Below, piece after piece: positions 44,568-53,190 of a stretch of 64,000 nucleotides of DNA; within the stretch, counting starts at the first letter, position 1; the number at the start of each line of letters is the position of its first letter. The position numbers were made by a program, and so were the translations under genes. Location: positions 62,001 through 126,000 of the forward strand of contig CATBDC010000001.1 of NCBI GenBank assembly GCA_949502235.1, read 5' to 3'. The notes under the pieces are model-generated. The model was not told where the DNA came from. It ran no database searches and was given only the letters and a program-made list of their open reading frames with translations. The DNA comes from an uncultured Lachnospiraceae bacterium (lineage in GTDB: Bacteria; Bacillota; Clostridia; Lachnospirales; Lachnospiraceae).

Positions 44568-45239
44568 ATGTCAAATGCAATCAGCCAGCACATTAAAGAC
44601 CCGGGAAGTGCAATCACACATTTTATTGGAATGTTAATGGCAATCTTTGCTGCAGTCCCTTTATTGATAAAAGCTGCTCACGAACCAGGCCATATATATA
44701 TTATTTCCATAACTGTATATGCCTTAAGCCTGATTTTGCTATATGCTGCAAGTACAACCTATCATACATTTAACAAATCCGAAAGGATAAATACTCTTCT
44801 CAAAAAAATCGATCATATGATGATTAGTGTACTAATTGCCGGAAGCTATACTCCCATATGCCTGCTGGTTTTAAAAGGGAAAACAGGGATAATTCTTCTA
44901 AGCATCGTATGGGGCATTGCAATTATCGGGATCATGATTAAAGCATTTTGGATCTATTGTCCAAAATGGATTTCTTCCGTATTATATATTGGAATGGGTT
45001 GGACCTGTGTTCTTGCATTTACTCAGATACTGAACTCCATGTCACCGGCGGCTTTTGGCTGGCTCCTTGCAGGAGGCATCATTTATACTGTAGGAGGAGT
45101 AATCTATGCACTAAAACTCCCGATTTTCAATAGCAGACATAAAAACTTTGGAAGTCATGAAATATTTCACTTATTTGTTATGGGCGGAAGCGCATGCCAC
45201 TTTATCGTAATGTACACCTTCGTGTTGGGGACGGGGTAA
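44568..45239 (+). CDS. Hemolysin III family (YqfA/PAQR-type) membrane protein
   Basis: 223 aa with seven predicted helices. Signature residues: DPGSAITHFIGML, SLILLYAASTTYHTF, KKIDHMMISVLIAGSYTPICL, and near the end FGSHEIFHLFVMGGSACHFIVM with metal-binding histidines. Homologous to PAQR receptors, probably a hydrolase-like membrane protein; true haemolytic activity is doubtful. TCAGGAGG precedes the ATG. The last residues VLGTG are encoded by a family A repeat. Confidence 0.93.
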   Translation: MSNAISQHIKDPGSAITHFIGMLMAIFAAVPLLIKAAHEPGHIYIISITVYALSLILLYAASTTYHTFNKSERINTLLKKIDHMMISVLIAGSYTPICLLVLKGKTGIILLSIVWGIAIIGIMIKAFWIYCPKWISSVLYIGMGWTCVLAFTQILNSMSPAAFGWLLAGGIIYTVGGVIYALKLPIFNSRHKNFGSHEIFHLFVMGGSACHFIVMYTFVLGTG

Positions 45240-45302
45240 AATTCATTTTACTCCGTCCCCAATTCAAAAAACCCTGTCCCAAATTCGTTTTTCCCTGTCC
45301 CC
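45225..45302. repeat. Family A repeat at the hlyIII and GIY-YIG 3' ends
   Basis: A palindrome TTGGGGACGGGGTAAAATTC plus complement (45225-45262), followed by two half-units CCCTGTCCC and CCCTGTCCCC. It supplies the stop of hlyIII on one strand and of the GIY-YIG gene on the other. Confidence 0.85.
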
Positions 45303-45532
45303 ACCAGTTTTTCTTTTTCTCTCCTCGTCATATGCTTAATCTCATATTCCCTTTTCATAGCCTCTTCCTTCGTATCAAATTCCTCAATATAGACCAATTT
45401 CACCGGCCTTCTTCCCCTCGTATATTTTGCCCCCTTTCCTTCATTGTGGGCCTTTAAACGTTTATCCATATCATTCGTCCATCCGGTATATAGATTTCCG
45501 TCCTTACATTCTAGTATATATGTATAATTCAT
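45248..45532 (-). CDS. GIY-YIG nuclease domain protein (UPF0213-like)
   Basis: 94 aa. YTYILECKDGNLYTGWTNDMDKRLKAHNEGKGAKYTR contains the GIY-YIG-type motif (YIL...YTGWT), the catalytic Arg, and EAMKREYEIKHM with the catalytic Glu. The C-terminal tail LVGTGKNEFGTGFFELGTE is entirely family A repeat sequence, three times GTG/GTE. GGGAGAAGGAAG precedes the ATG. Repeat arrays flank the gene on both sides. Role unknown; single-domain relatives are common and poorly studied. Confidence 0.88.
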   Translation of the reverse strand: MNYTYILECKDGNLYTGWTNDMDKRLKAHNEGKGAKYTRGRRPVKLVYIEEFDTKEEAMKREYEIKHMTRREKEKLVGTGKNEFGTGFFELGTE

Positions 45533-45587
45533 CTTCCTTCTCCCTGATAATTGGTTTCCTATATCACAAAAATTATAAACTATTTTG

Positions 45588-45665
45588 AGGGACAGGGCAA
45601 ATGTCATTTGGGGACAGGCTAAAATCAATCTGGGACGGAGTAAAATGAATTTTACTCCGTCCCCA
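45588..45665. repeat. Family A repeat array upstream of the GIY-YIG gene
   Basis: Two half-units (GAGGGACAGGGCAAA; TTTGGGGACAGGCTAAAA) and then a full palindrome GGGACGGAGTAAAATGAATT plus complement. It lies between the GIY-YIG gene and the spoIIQ-like gene, mirroring the array on the other side. Confidence 0.82.
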
Positions 45666-45672
45666 ACATGGT

Positions 45673-46425
45673 TTATTCTAGGAAGGTGACGGGGTCTATT
45701 GGTTGCCCGTCTTTTCTCATTTCAAAATATACATTACAGCCTTCTACGCTATAATACTTCGTTGGCTGGCTTACATAGCCTAATATTGTCTTTGCCTCTA
45801 CATAATCTCCGACCTTTACCGGCACTTCTTTGAGCTGCCCGTAAAACAGCTCATATCCATTGCCAAGGTCTATATTCACTGTTGTCCCCGTCTCTGCCAT
45901 GACATCGATGGATTTGACAACTCCGGGGGCTCCGCAGATGACCTGATCGCCTTCTGCCCCGGCAATTACGATTGCAGGATTATACTTATACTGATCTAAT
46001 GTAGAAAAGTATACTGTTTTATCCATGCTGTAGTTCATAATGATTGCTCCGTTTACCGGCCAGAGAAGTCTGCTCTCACTGTCAAAATAAATCTGATTGC
46101 TGACCACAGCATCTGTCTGTATCCCATAAGAGGGGTCTACTGCCACATCCTCCTGCTTTTCGTCTCCCTCGCCTTCTGTTTCTGTTTCAGGCTTTTCCTT
46201 TGTATTTATCACAATATCCTTTGCATTTGTACTTGTTTCTTTGATGTCTTCTTTATCCTTTGTCTTATCCTCGGTCTTTTCAGCCTGTGCCAGTTTCTCC
46301 TCCTGCTGTGTCTCCCTGTAATTCTTAAAGGTATATGTTCCAACTACTGCAATTGCTGCCACAAAGCATAATACCGCCGCGACGCTCGCCCTGTTTCTCT
46401 TTTTTGGCTTCTGTCTTTGCTTCAT
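45673..46425 (-). CDS. M23-domain membrane protein, SpoIIQ-like
   Basis: 250 aa. One N-terminal helix (RASVAAVLCFVAAIAVVGTYTF), a charged linker, and a LytM/M23 fold (PAIVIAGAEGDQVICGAPGVVKSI to YVSQPTKYYSVEGCNVYFEMRKDG). The zinc ligands are lost: the HxxxD position reads YNPAIV, and the HxH position reads NVYFE. It is therefore probably a structural pseudoenzyme, as in SpoIIQ of B. subtilis, holding the engulfment complex together. Directly downstream of spoIID, the normal clostridial order. The ATG follows AGAGGTGG. Confidence 0.85.
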   Translation of the reverse strand: MKQRQKPKKRNRASVAAVLCFVAAIAVVGTYTFKNYRETQQEEKLAQAEKTEDKTKDKEDIKETSTNAKDIVINTKEKPETETEGEGDEKQEDVAVDPSYGIQTDAVVSNQIYFDSESRLLWPVNGAIIMNYSMDKTVYFSTLDQYKYNPAIVIAGAEGDQVICGAPGVVKSIDVMAETGTTVNIDLGNGYELFYGQLKEVPVKVGDYVEAKTILGYVSQPTKYYSVEGCNVYFEMRKDGQPIDPVTFLE

Positions 46426-46496
46426 TATTATCACCACCTCTGACTTTATTTTTGCCAGATAGTGATATCCTTATTCACTTCAAAACACATTTACAT

Positions 46497-47396
46497 TCAG
46501 ATATCTTGTTCATTCTCTGTACTTACAATATCTGCCACTTCTTTAATTTCCGTTCCCTCAAAAAAATATCCCAGAATCTCCGGCGCAGTTTTTCCCTCCT
46601 TAGCCATCTCATTTGCCGTATACTGGCTCATTCCAAGGCCATGCCCGACTCCCCTTGTTGTAATCCTAAGCTTTCCGTTATATTTCTGAAATGTAAAGCA
46701 GCTTGACGCCAGATGATAATTCGTCCTGAATTCCTCTCCGCTTATAGAATCATTCCCCACCCTCACGGTCAATACATATCCTGCCGTGTCGCAGGCAGTA
46801 ATCTCCGCATCCATATCGTCAATGGTTACTGTCTGGATCTGCTCCGGAGCCTCAATATCAAGGGGGCACTCCATAATCTTAAGGTATGGATACTCCTCTC
46901 CTCCCAGCACCTCCTGCCCGTCCCTCGTACTGCCGTTGCTTAAACGGAAAAATGAGGTCCGTGCGGGCCTTCCGTCATAGGTCACCACCTGCCCTTCCGT
47001 ATCCTCCCAGGCCCCTTCAAGCCTGGCGTAATTGGCGGATGACTTAAGGGTTCCCCAGGACTCCTCCATCTGCTCCCTCGTCCAGAAGCTTTCTTCAAGC
47101 ACAGCATCCCTTCCCTCTTCCTGGAGCTTTGCATATACCCCGGTCCGCACCAGAATTGCCTGCGCCTTTAACACTTCCTTTTTATAATCTGCCGGAATTT
47201 CTTTTGCCAGAATACCGATACAATATTCCTCAATGGGCATCTCCACTGTTCCTGTTTTCGTCTTGACCTTTACATATGTATCATCTATATGAAAAGAGGT
47301 AGCCACGCTTGGCCCATTTATGAATACTGTAATAATATAAGGCAGCAATACAATAATTGTAAGATAGCACATAAATGTTTTAAATTTTTGCCGCAT
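46497..47396 (-). CDS. spoIID: Stage II sporulation protein D
   Basis: 299 aa. N-terminal helix (CYLTIIVLLPYIITVFI) and SpoIID/LytB domain: PIEEYCIGILAKEIPADYKKEVLKAQAILVRT with the catalytic Glu in AKEIP, and the closing motif GVGHGLGMSQYTANEMAKEG. It is a lytic transglycosylase that thins peptidoglycan during engulfment, with SpoIIP and SpoIIM. A sigma-E-like promoter lies directly upstream. Followed by the spoIIQ-like gene. Confidence 0.95.
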   Translation of the reverse strand: MRQKFKTFMCYLTIIVLLPYIITVFINGPSVATSFHIDDTYVKVKTKTGTVEMPIEEYCIGILAKEIPADYKKEVLKAQAILVRTGVYAKLQEEGRDAVLEESFWTREQMEESWGTLKSSANYARLEGAWEDTEGQVVTYDGRPARTSFFRLSNGSTRDGQEVLGGEEYPYLKIMECPLDIEAPEQIQTVTIDDMDAEITACDTAGYVLTVRVGNDSISGEEFRTNYHLASSCFTFQKYNGKLRITTRGVGHGLGMSQYTANEMAKEGKTAPEILGYFFEGTEIKEVADIVSTENEQDI

Positions 47397-47417
47397 AAAA
47401 TAAACACCCTCCTATAC

Positions 47418-47446
47418 ATTGTATGAAGCGGGTGTCCATTTTATGC
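47418..47446 (-). promoter_or_regulatory. Sigma-E-type promoter of spoIID
   Basis: Minus strand: GCATAAA, 14 bases, CATACAAT, followed within 25 bases by AGGAGGGTG and the ATG. CATACAAT is the mother-cell sigma-E -10 element known from B. subtilis, consistent with the role of spoIID. Confidence 0.65.
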
Positions 47447-47469
47447 CTTCTTGAAATAATATTTAAACG

Positions 47470-47513
47470 GGAAAAATACGGCTGATGCATAAGTTTCCCC
47501 ATACATCAGCCGC
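47470..47513 (-). terminator. Terminator of the surface-protein operon
   Basis: Minus strand: CGGCTGATG and CATCAGCCG arms with a TATTTTTCCC tail, about 25 bases after the 63-aa gene. Confidence 0.75.
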
Positions 47514-47535
47514 ATCTCACCTTGCTCTAAAAGAG

Positions 47536-47727
47536 CTAAGCCCTTGTTCCTTCAACCGAGCTGTCTGCCCACCTGTCGGAAAGCTCATCCTCAAAATCCT
47601 TTTCCCGCTTTTTCATGTTATGGCGATGAACTGCAAATACAACTACCATAGCTATCAGTACAATGAGTGCCGGCAAATCCCAGGCACATAACCCGAAAAA
47701 GCTATGTGAAAACATATATTCCAGCAT
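47536..47727 (-). CDS. Small membrane protein, 63 aa
   Basis: One hydrophobic helix (ALIVLIAMVVVFAVH) followed by a charged helix (NMKKREKDFEDELSDRW). CAGGAGGG precedes the ATG, 20 bases after the surface-protein stop, so it is co-transcribed with it. It may be an accessory to export or anchoring of the large protein; nothing more can be said. Confidence 0.68.
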   Translation of the reverse strand: MLEYMFSHSFFGLCAWDLPALIVLIAMVVVFAVHRHNMKKREKDFEDELSDRWADSSVEGTRA

Positions 47728-47747
47728 ATTCTTCCCTCCTGCTTTCT

Positions 47748-50700
47748 TTATGCTGCTTCACTCTGATGCTGTATGTCATACTCTGTGATTTCTCTTCTTG
47801 CCTCAAAAATCTTTTTCTGATGCTTCTTCATGCTCTTTGTATAGAACAGTTCCACAATCAGGGCTAACAGTAAAATCAGGAAATGTAAAATACAGCATTT
47901 GTGCTCGTGAGGCCCTGCTGCCAGCGGCACTGCTTCGTCCGCAACTCTGGTTACCGTATCGTCAGCCTCATCAACTGTTACCTCCGGCGCTGCCAGCGGT
48001 ACTTCCTCATCTGCCACCGGAACAACTGCTGCCGGAGCCGGAGTTACTGGCGCCGGAGCCGGTGCCGGGGTAAATGTTGTCGGCACTGGAGTTACCGGTA
48101 TAACAGGTACTGTTCCCGGAGTCGGTGTCGGATCGACAGGAGCCGGTGTCTCCGGTGCCGGATTTTCCGGCGCCGGATCCTCTGGTGTCGGATCTTCTGG
48201 TTCTTCCGGTACATATGTGATTACAAAATCTGTATTTCCCTTAATCTCGTAATCCACTGTCGGAGTTCCAGGCGTCCATGTTCCTCCGGTATAGCCTTCA
48301 TTCGGGCTGGCTGACGGAATCTGCGCCCCGGTCAGATGTCCAACTCCTCCGTCCTCGGCTTTCGCATTTTCCCCATCCTCATTTTTCAGGGTTACTACTG
48401 CCTTTACAGGGCCGTCAAGAATTCCGTTTACTGCTTCATATGTGACTACTGCCTGATATTTATCCGGGATTCCGTCCGGGCCGTCATTCGGGCCAATGTT
48501 ATCTAACTCATAGACAACTCTGATCTCAATATCCTCCGTGATACTGTCTCCGGTCGGATCTCCTTCTACGTGATCTTTCACGTAATTATTGCCGGTTTCT
48601 TCATCCTTATAAGTCTCTTCGCCGAGCTTATCACTTACATCGTAAGAATCACCGTAATCCTTCTTCTCTGTGTACTTCGGCATGAGTTCATTGCCGTCTC
48701 CATCCACATAGAATACGGTAATGGTTCTCTTCTGCGAATCATAAGTAATGACAAAGTCTGTATTGTCTTTAATTTCATAGCTTGTTGTCGGTTCTGCAGG
48801 TGTCCATGTACCGCCTGTATAGCCTGTGTTAGGCTGTGCATCCGGTATCTGGTCGGATGTCAGATATGCACTTCCGTCTTCTGCATCTTTTCCGTCCTTT
48901 TTCAGTGTTACGACAACCTTGACAATCTTATCTTCCCCGTCTAACGTTCCGTTTACTGCCTTAAAGGTGACAACTCTCTGATATTTGTCCGGAGTTCCGT
49001 CCGGCTGATCCGGATTGTCCGGATTCGTTCCGATATCATCTAACGTATAGATAACTTTCACGGTGACATCAGCTCCATCGATTGTTCCTCTGACATCCCC
49101 TTCTACCTCTTCCTTAATATAGTGGCGGCTGTCCTTATCAATCGCTTCCGGAATCTCATTTTCAACATCGTATGGCTCTCCATCCTTAAATGGATCGACA
49201 ACTTTGTCATCCTGCAGCTTTTCACCCTGATCTGTCACATACTCTATCGTAACCTTTCTGTCAGGGCTTACAACCGAAGGACCATCCTCCGTATCCTCTT
49301 TAGGATCATCAGGATCATCAGGATCTGTTACCGTAACAGTATTTTTTAAGGATGTATTAATATCCTCTTTCTGCACAGTATAGCTTGCCGTTAATGTCAT
49401 CGTCTGGCCTGCCGGCACCATCACTTCGCCATTTTCAGGAATTACGTTTCCATCCTTATCTTTTACTGTTGCATTCTTGCCATTCGATAATAAATCACTG
49501 ACTTTAACTGTTTTATCTTTATTACTATTATTAGTAATATTGATTTCCCATGTGACTGTCTCAGTTTGACTGTCTCCTACCGTTGCAGTGGAACCGCTGG
49601 TTAAGGTCTTTGATACGTCAAGCGGACTTCCGCCAACTGTAACGTCTGCTTCATCGCTCGGACCTTTTTCATCTTCGTTGTTAGTACAATCAGCACTAGC
49701 TACGTTCTTGATTTCTGTTCCTACCAGAACACCGTCTTTTACTTTAGTTACAATTGTCAAAACTGCTTTACTGCCAGCCGGAAGATCGCCTATTGCGTAC
49801 TTGCCATTTTGTTCTGTAACAGGCTTCTGTTCTCCGTCTACAGTCAATGTAACGCCGTTTTCTGCCTTTTCAAGCTTAGTCAAATCCAGATTGTCTGTTA
49901 TCGTTACATCTTTAGCTGTGATCTTTCCAGTATTTGTTACAGTAATGGTATACTTAACAGTGTCTCCGGCTTTCGGCTGTGCAGCCACTTCTCCAGCTTT
50001 ATCAGTCGCTTCTGCTGTTTTTATAATATCTAAGGAAGTATTACACTGCACATCAAATGTCACAAGAATAGTATCCTTATCTTTTCCTGATGTCCACTTA
50101 CCAGTGCTGTTATCGTATTTCAGAGTAATGGACTGTGTCTCGCCAGGTGTAACCAGGGTATGCCGTTCTCCCACTCCAAAGCTTGGTTCCATACTATACA
50201 TTTTGGCATAAACATCACCGTATAATGTAACATCACAGTAATAGGTGCCATCTTTCCGATATACATTTCCTATAGAAGCTTCGTGATGTCCATCAACCGT
50301 ACCATTCCATGTACTGTATATTTTGTCGTCATGTATCTCTTTTACGTCATGTACCTTTACAAAACCACGCAGTATACCATATAAGTCATCTCTTGACGGT
50401 GCGCCAGGCGGGGTCGGCTCATTTTTCTCCCATACAGCATAGATCGTCTTCGTTGGATTCTCCTTATAAAGCGTCAGCGTATCACCTGCCTGATACTGTG
50501 CCTTCTCCGCGTTGGCGGTATCAGCCCACCCTTTGAAGGTATAACCCTCATAATGCGGAATAGTATTCTGTACAGTAAAGTCTTCAGAAGCATCTGAAGA
50601 GACTTTCTTGCTGCTCCATGTCTTCAGAGCTTTCTCTCCTTCGCCTGCAGCTCCGCCATTTGCATCATAGATCAGCTCATAGTTATACTCAGCCTTTTTT

Positions 50701-52460
50701 CCAGTAACTTTAATATAGACAGTGATCGGCATAGTACGAGTTATCAGATATGCACTCTGGCCATTATCAGTTGTAGGGATCTTGAACTTTGGCATAACAA
50801 CAACCTGCGTTGTACCCTCTTTGAGACCCTTCACCTTAATTCCTACACCCTTCATGTTGGAATTACCGACATCATCTGCCTCTGCTTTGCTGTTAATCTC
50901 ATACGCCTCTACCGTAGCAATAGATTTGTCATAAGAGCCAACTGAAATTCCTAACATTTCCTGTGCGTAAAAAGAATAGGTATATGTGTAATAATAGTTT
51001 CTTATCGTTCTATCATGAACAATACCTACTCCAATGGAAGATCTCTCGCCATAAGAACCTTCAAAGGTGCTGTACTTTCCCCACACAGCCTTATCCGTAG
51101 TAAGATCATAGGTTACACTTCTCGTTATATCAGCCAAAGTTGTACCGCTCTGGCTGGTAGTTCCATTGGTAACAGTATAATCAAAATTCAGCTCCATATT
51201 CCAAGTGCCAAGAGAATAATGCGGGTACTTAGCATCCACACCTACGGAAATCTTTGTTGTACCGCTTGCTGTACCTGGTTTAAAAGTAACAGTAAGTTTA
51301 CCGCCGTCAGTTGTGTAGCTTGCTGTAGCAACATCTGGATTACTATTGGTGATATTAACCCCATTATAACCTGTTACATTTACCGCTCCATCCCAGCCTC
51401 CAGTAGCCCATACATTCGGCGTACCACTGTCTGTTTCTTCCTCGCCATTCAGCTTGACAATACCATAACAGGTATCACTCTGACCAAGATTGTAGGCGTT
51501 CTCAAATGCTGACTTAGTTACTCCGCTAGTACTTGTATAAGGTAATTGTGCTTCAGAATACTCTCCTGCATTCTCAATCCCTTCAACCGCCAGTACTGCC
51601 TCATAGACCGCATATACTTTCTCTAAAGCCTCTGCAGCATCCTCTCGTCCGGCGAGCTCTTCATCCAGTGCTTCCCACATATCCAGTACCGCATTGACCT
51701 GCCCGCCGATTTCCTCAGCGTTTTCTTTTGTCACCTCATCCGCAGACGGAAGGGCTGCTGCCGCATCCAGAAATCCTTTAACTGCTGCCGGAGCTTCTTC
51801 TGTTTCCTCTGCATCTGATTCCCCGTCTGCCTCTGTCTGGGGAGCTTCCACATACTGCACTGCGATCTCTGTCTCTGCTCCTACACTTCTTACAATATAC
51901 TCTTCCGGATTTCCTGTTTTCTCCACATCAATTCCATTTACCCTGACAGTATCCACTGCCCATCCCTCATTCGGGACAACGCGGAAAATGAAATCGCTGC
52001 CTTCCTGAACATCCTTCGTAAAATACATCGTATCCACCTGCTGTCCATCAACCCAGACAGCCCCTGCCGTCAAATCATTTTCATTGAACCTGACAGCATA
52101 GGTGTTCACCTGCTCCGCTGCTCCCGCTGGGACTGTATCCGCCGGAGCCTGCTCTGCATCCACCGGGATCTGCTCTGGCTCTGCCGGTGCCGCCGGGGTT
52201 ACCGATACTTCCGGTGCGGCCGGTTCTGCAGGCGCTTCTGGCTCTGCCATTACTTCTGGCTGCGGTTCTGCCGATGCTTCCGGTTCTGCCGCCTCTGGCT
52301 GTTCCCTTGGCTCCGGGACGCCTTCTGAATAGCCGGGTTCAGTTCCTGTAAGCTCTTCTGCCTTAACAACGCTCATATCACCAAGAAATGTGGTGAATAT
52401 CATTGCAAATGCTAAAAAGAGCGCCAGATGTTTTCTGATTTTCCCTCTTCTCGCTTTCAT
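47748..52460 (-). CDS. Large surface protein (InlB-type, DUF11-like and MucBP-like repeats)
   Basis: About 1570 aa. Signal peptide (LALFLAFAMIFTTFLGD..VVKAEE), Pro/Glu/Ala-rich stretch to residue 110, then a beta-rich region. An InlB-type repeat spans about 590-680 (YELIYDANGG...TIYAVWEKNE). Two DUF11-like domains lie at 830-1040 (VKYTITVTNTGKITAKDVTITDN). MucBP-like modules alternate with QRVVTFKAVNGTLDG-type repeats at 1065-1415. A Pro-rich stalk and two copies of DEEVPLA lead to a helix at about 1523-1545 with CCILHF and a positive tail. There is no LPxTG motif. It is likely an adhesin or mucus-binding protein. GGAGAAAG precedes the ATG. Confidence 0.88.
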   Translation of the reverse strand: MKARRGKIRKHLALFLAFAMIFTTFLGDMSVVKAEELTGTEPGYSEGVPEPREQPEAAEPEASAEPQPEVMAEPEAPAEPAAPEVSVTPAAPAEPEQIPVDAEQAPADTVPAGAAEQVNTYAVRFNENDLTAGAVWVDGQQVDTMYFTKDVQEGSDFIFRVVPNEGWAVDTVRVNGIDVEKTGNPEEYIVRSVGAETEIAVQYVEAPQTEADGESDAEETEEAPAAVKGFLDAAAALPSADEVTKENAEEIGGQVNAVLDMWEALDEELAGREDAAEALEKVYAVYEAVLAVEGIENAGEYSEAQLPYTSTSGVTKSAFENAYNLGQSDTCYGIVKLNGEEETDSGTPNVWATGGWDGAVNVTGYNGVNITNSNPDVATASYTTDGGKLTVTFKPGTASGTTKISVGVDAKYPHYSLGTWNMELNFDYTVTNGTTSQSGTTLADITRSVTYDLTTDKAVWGKYSTFEGSYGERSSIGVGIVHDRTIRNYYYTYTYSFYAQEMLGISVGSYDKSIATVEAYEINSKAEADDVGNSNMKGVGIKVKGLKEGTTQVVVMPKFKIPTTDNGQSAYLITRTMPITVYIKVTGKKAEYNYELIYDANGGAAGEGEKALKTWSSKKVSSDASEDFTVQNTIPHYEGYTFKGWADTANAEKAQYQAGDTLTLYKENPTKTIYAVWEKNEPTPPGAPSRDDLYGILRGFVKVHDVKEIHDDKIYSTWNGTVDGHHEASIGNVYRKDGTYYCDVTLYGDVYAKMYSMEPSFGVGERHTLVTPGETQSITLKYDNSTGKWTSGKDKDTILVTFDVQCNTSLDIIKTAEATDKAGEVAAQPKAGDTVKYTITVTNTGKITAKDVTITDNLDLTKLEKAENGVTLTVDGEQKPVTEQNGKYAIGDLPAGSKAVLTIVTKVKDGVLVGTEIKNVASADCTNNEDEKGPSDEADVTVGGSPLDVSKTLTSGSTATVGDSQTETVTWEINITNNSNKDKTVKVSDLLSNGKNATVKDKDGNVIPENGEVMVPAGQTMTLTASYTVQKEDINTSLKNTVTVTDPDDPDDPKEDTEDGPSVVSPDRKVTIEYVTDQGEKLQDDKVVDPFKDGEPYDVENEIPEAIDKDSRHYIKEEVEGDVRGTIDGADVTVKVIYTLDDIGTNPDNPDQPDGTPDKYQRVVTFKAVNGTLDGEDKIVKVVVTLKKDGKDAEDGSAYLTSDQIPDAQPNTGYTGGTWTPAEPTTSYEIKDNTDFVITYDSQKRTITVFYVDGDGNELMPKYTEKKDYGDSYDVSDKLGEETYKDEETGNNYVKDHVEGDPTGDSITEDIEIRVVYELDNIGPNDGPDGIPDKYQAVVTYEAVNGILDGPVKAVVTLKNEDGENAKAEDGGVGHLTGAQIPSASPNEGYTGGTWTPGTPTVDYEIKGNTDFVITYVPEEPEDPTPEDPAPENPAPETPAPVDPTPTPGTVPVIPVTPVPTTFTPAPAPAPVTPAPAAVVPVADEEVPLAAPEVTVDEADDTVTRVADEAVPLAAGPHEHKCCILHFLILLLALIVELFYTKSMKKHQKKIFEARREITEYDIQHQSEAA

Positions 52461-52617
52461 AAGCACTTTCTCCTTTTTTAATATGAAATAATAAGTAGTT
52501 ACATGTAAAGCAAATCGTTTTTTACTTTACATCTATATAGACTGGATTTAGAAGTCAAATTGCTCACTTTTTCGAGAAGTTTTTTAAATTTTTTCACCAC
52601 AAGTTATTTGATACAAA

Positions 52618-52663
52618 AAGATAAGGCGCCTGCCCCGGTTTATAGAGGTAAACGCCTTATGAG
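52618..52663 (-). terminator. Terminator after the DUF262 remnant
   Basis: Minus strand: ATAAGGCG and CGCCTTAT arms followed by CTTTTT. It isolates the surface-protein promoter region (52465-52560, with a possible TTGACT-17-TAGATG promoter) from the genes upstream. Confidence 0.65.
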
Positions 52664-52696
52664 GATATTAAATTCTGTCACTATACGGCATATATT

Positions 52697-53190
52697 TTAG
52701 TTCAGCGATGAGCCGAATACCTGCTGCACCTCATCGGAATCTTTGCCGGATATCGTTCTGCCGGTAGCTTCTTCAATTGCAAGGAAAGCAGCGTAAGAGC
52801 AGTCAGGAAGTCTGTAGACGCCACGATGTTCAGCAAAGCGCCCGAGAAATATTTTTCCTTGCGTTCCTCCCAATCCTTACGGAGCGCAAAATCGTCCATA
52901 GCAAAAACCTCAGGGAAACGCCACCAGTATTGACATTCTCAAAAACCTGGCACACAGCCTCCTTCGGTGTCTCTTTGTCAAGCAGAATGACTGGCATGGC
53001 GTATTTCTGCGTTGGCATGATGATTTTGGAAAAAAGCTCCGTGAACTGCTGAATAATCGCCGGATCGTAATTGTGGCCTGTTTTGTCGCGGGAATAGAAA
53101 TGACCACTTCCTCATCATCTGCACTCGGATCGATTGCCTTTTTGATATCCAGATAATAGTATCTGTCAATTTCTTTGCCCTTGTGTTTCA
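52697..53190 (-). pseudogene. DUF262 (GmrSD-type) protein remnant
   Basis: Fragments in several frames read HKGKEIDRYYYLDIKKAIDP, then YDPAIIQQFTELFSKIIMPT with KYAMPVILLDKETPKEAV and CQVFENVNTGGVSL, then VFAMDDFALRKDWEERKEKY, then IEEATGRTISGKDSDEVQQV with a stop. These are consecutive parts of a DUF262 domain (N-terminal domain of type IV-like restriction enzymes) with at least three frameshifts or small deletions. The 5' end is cut off exactly at a family A half-repeat that belongs to the sigma factor gene end. Not functional. Confidence 0.75.

Noticed and set aside
52102-52332. Plus-strand frame rich in Gly, Ser and Ala
   Set aside because: It is antisense to the Pro/Glu/Ala-rich N-terminal part of the large surface protein.
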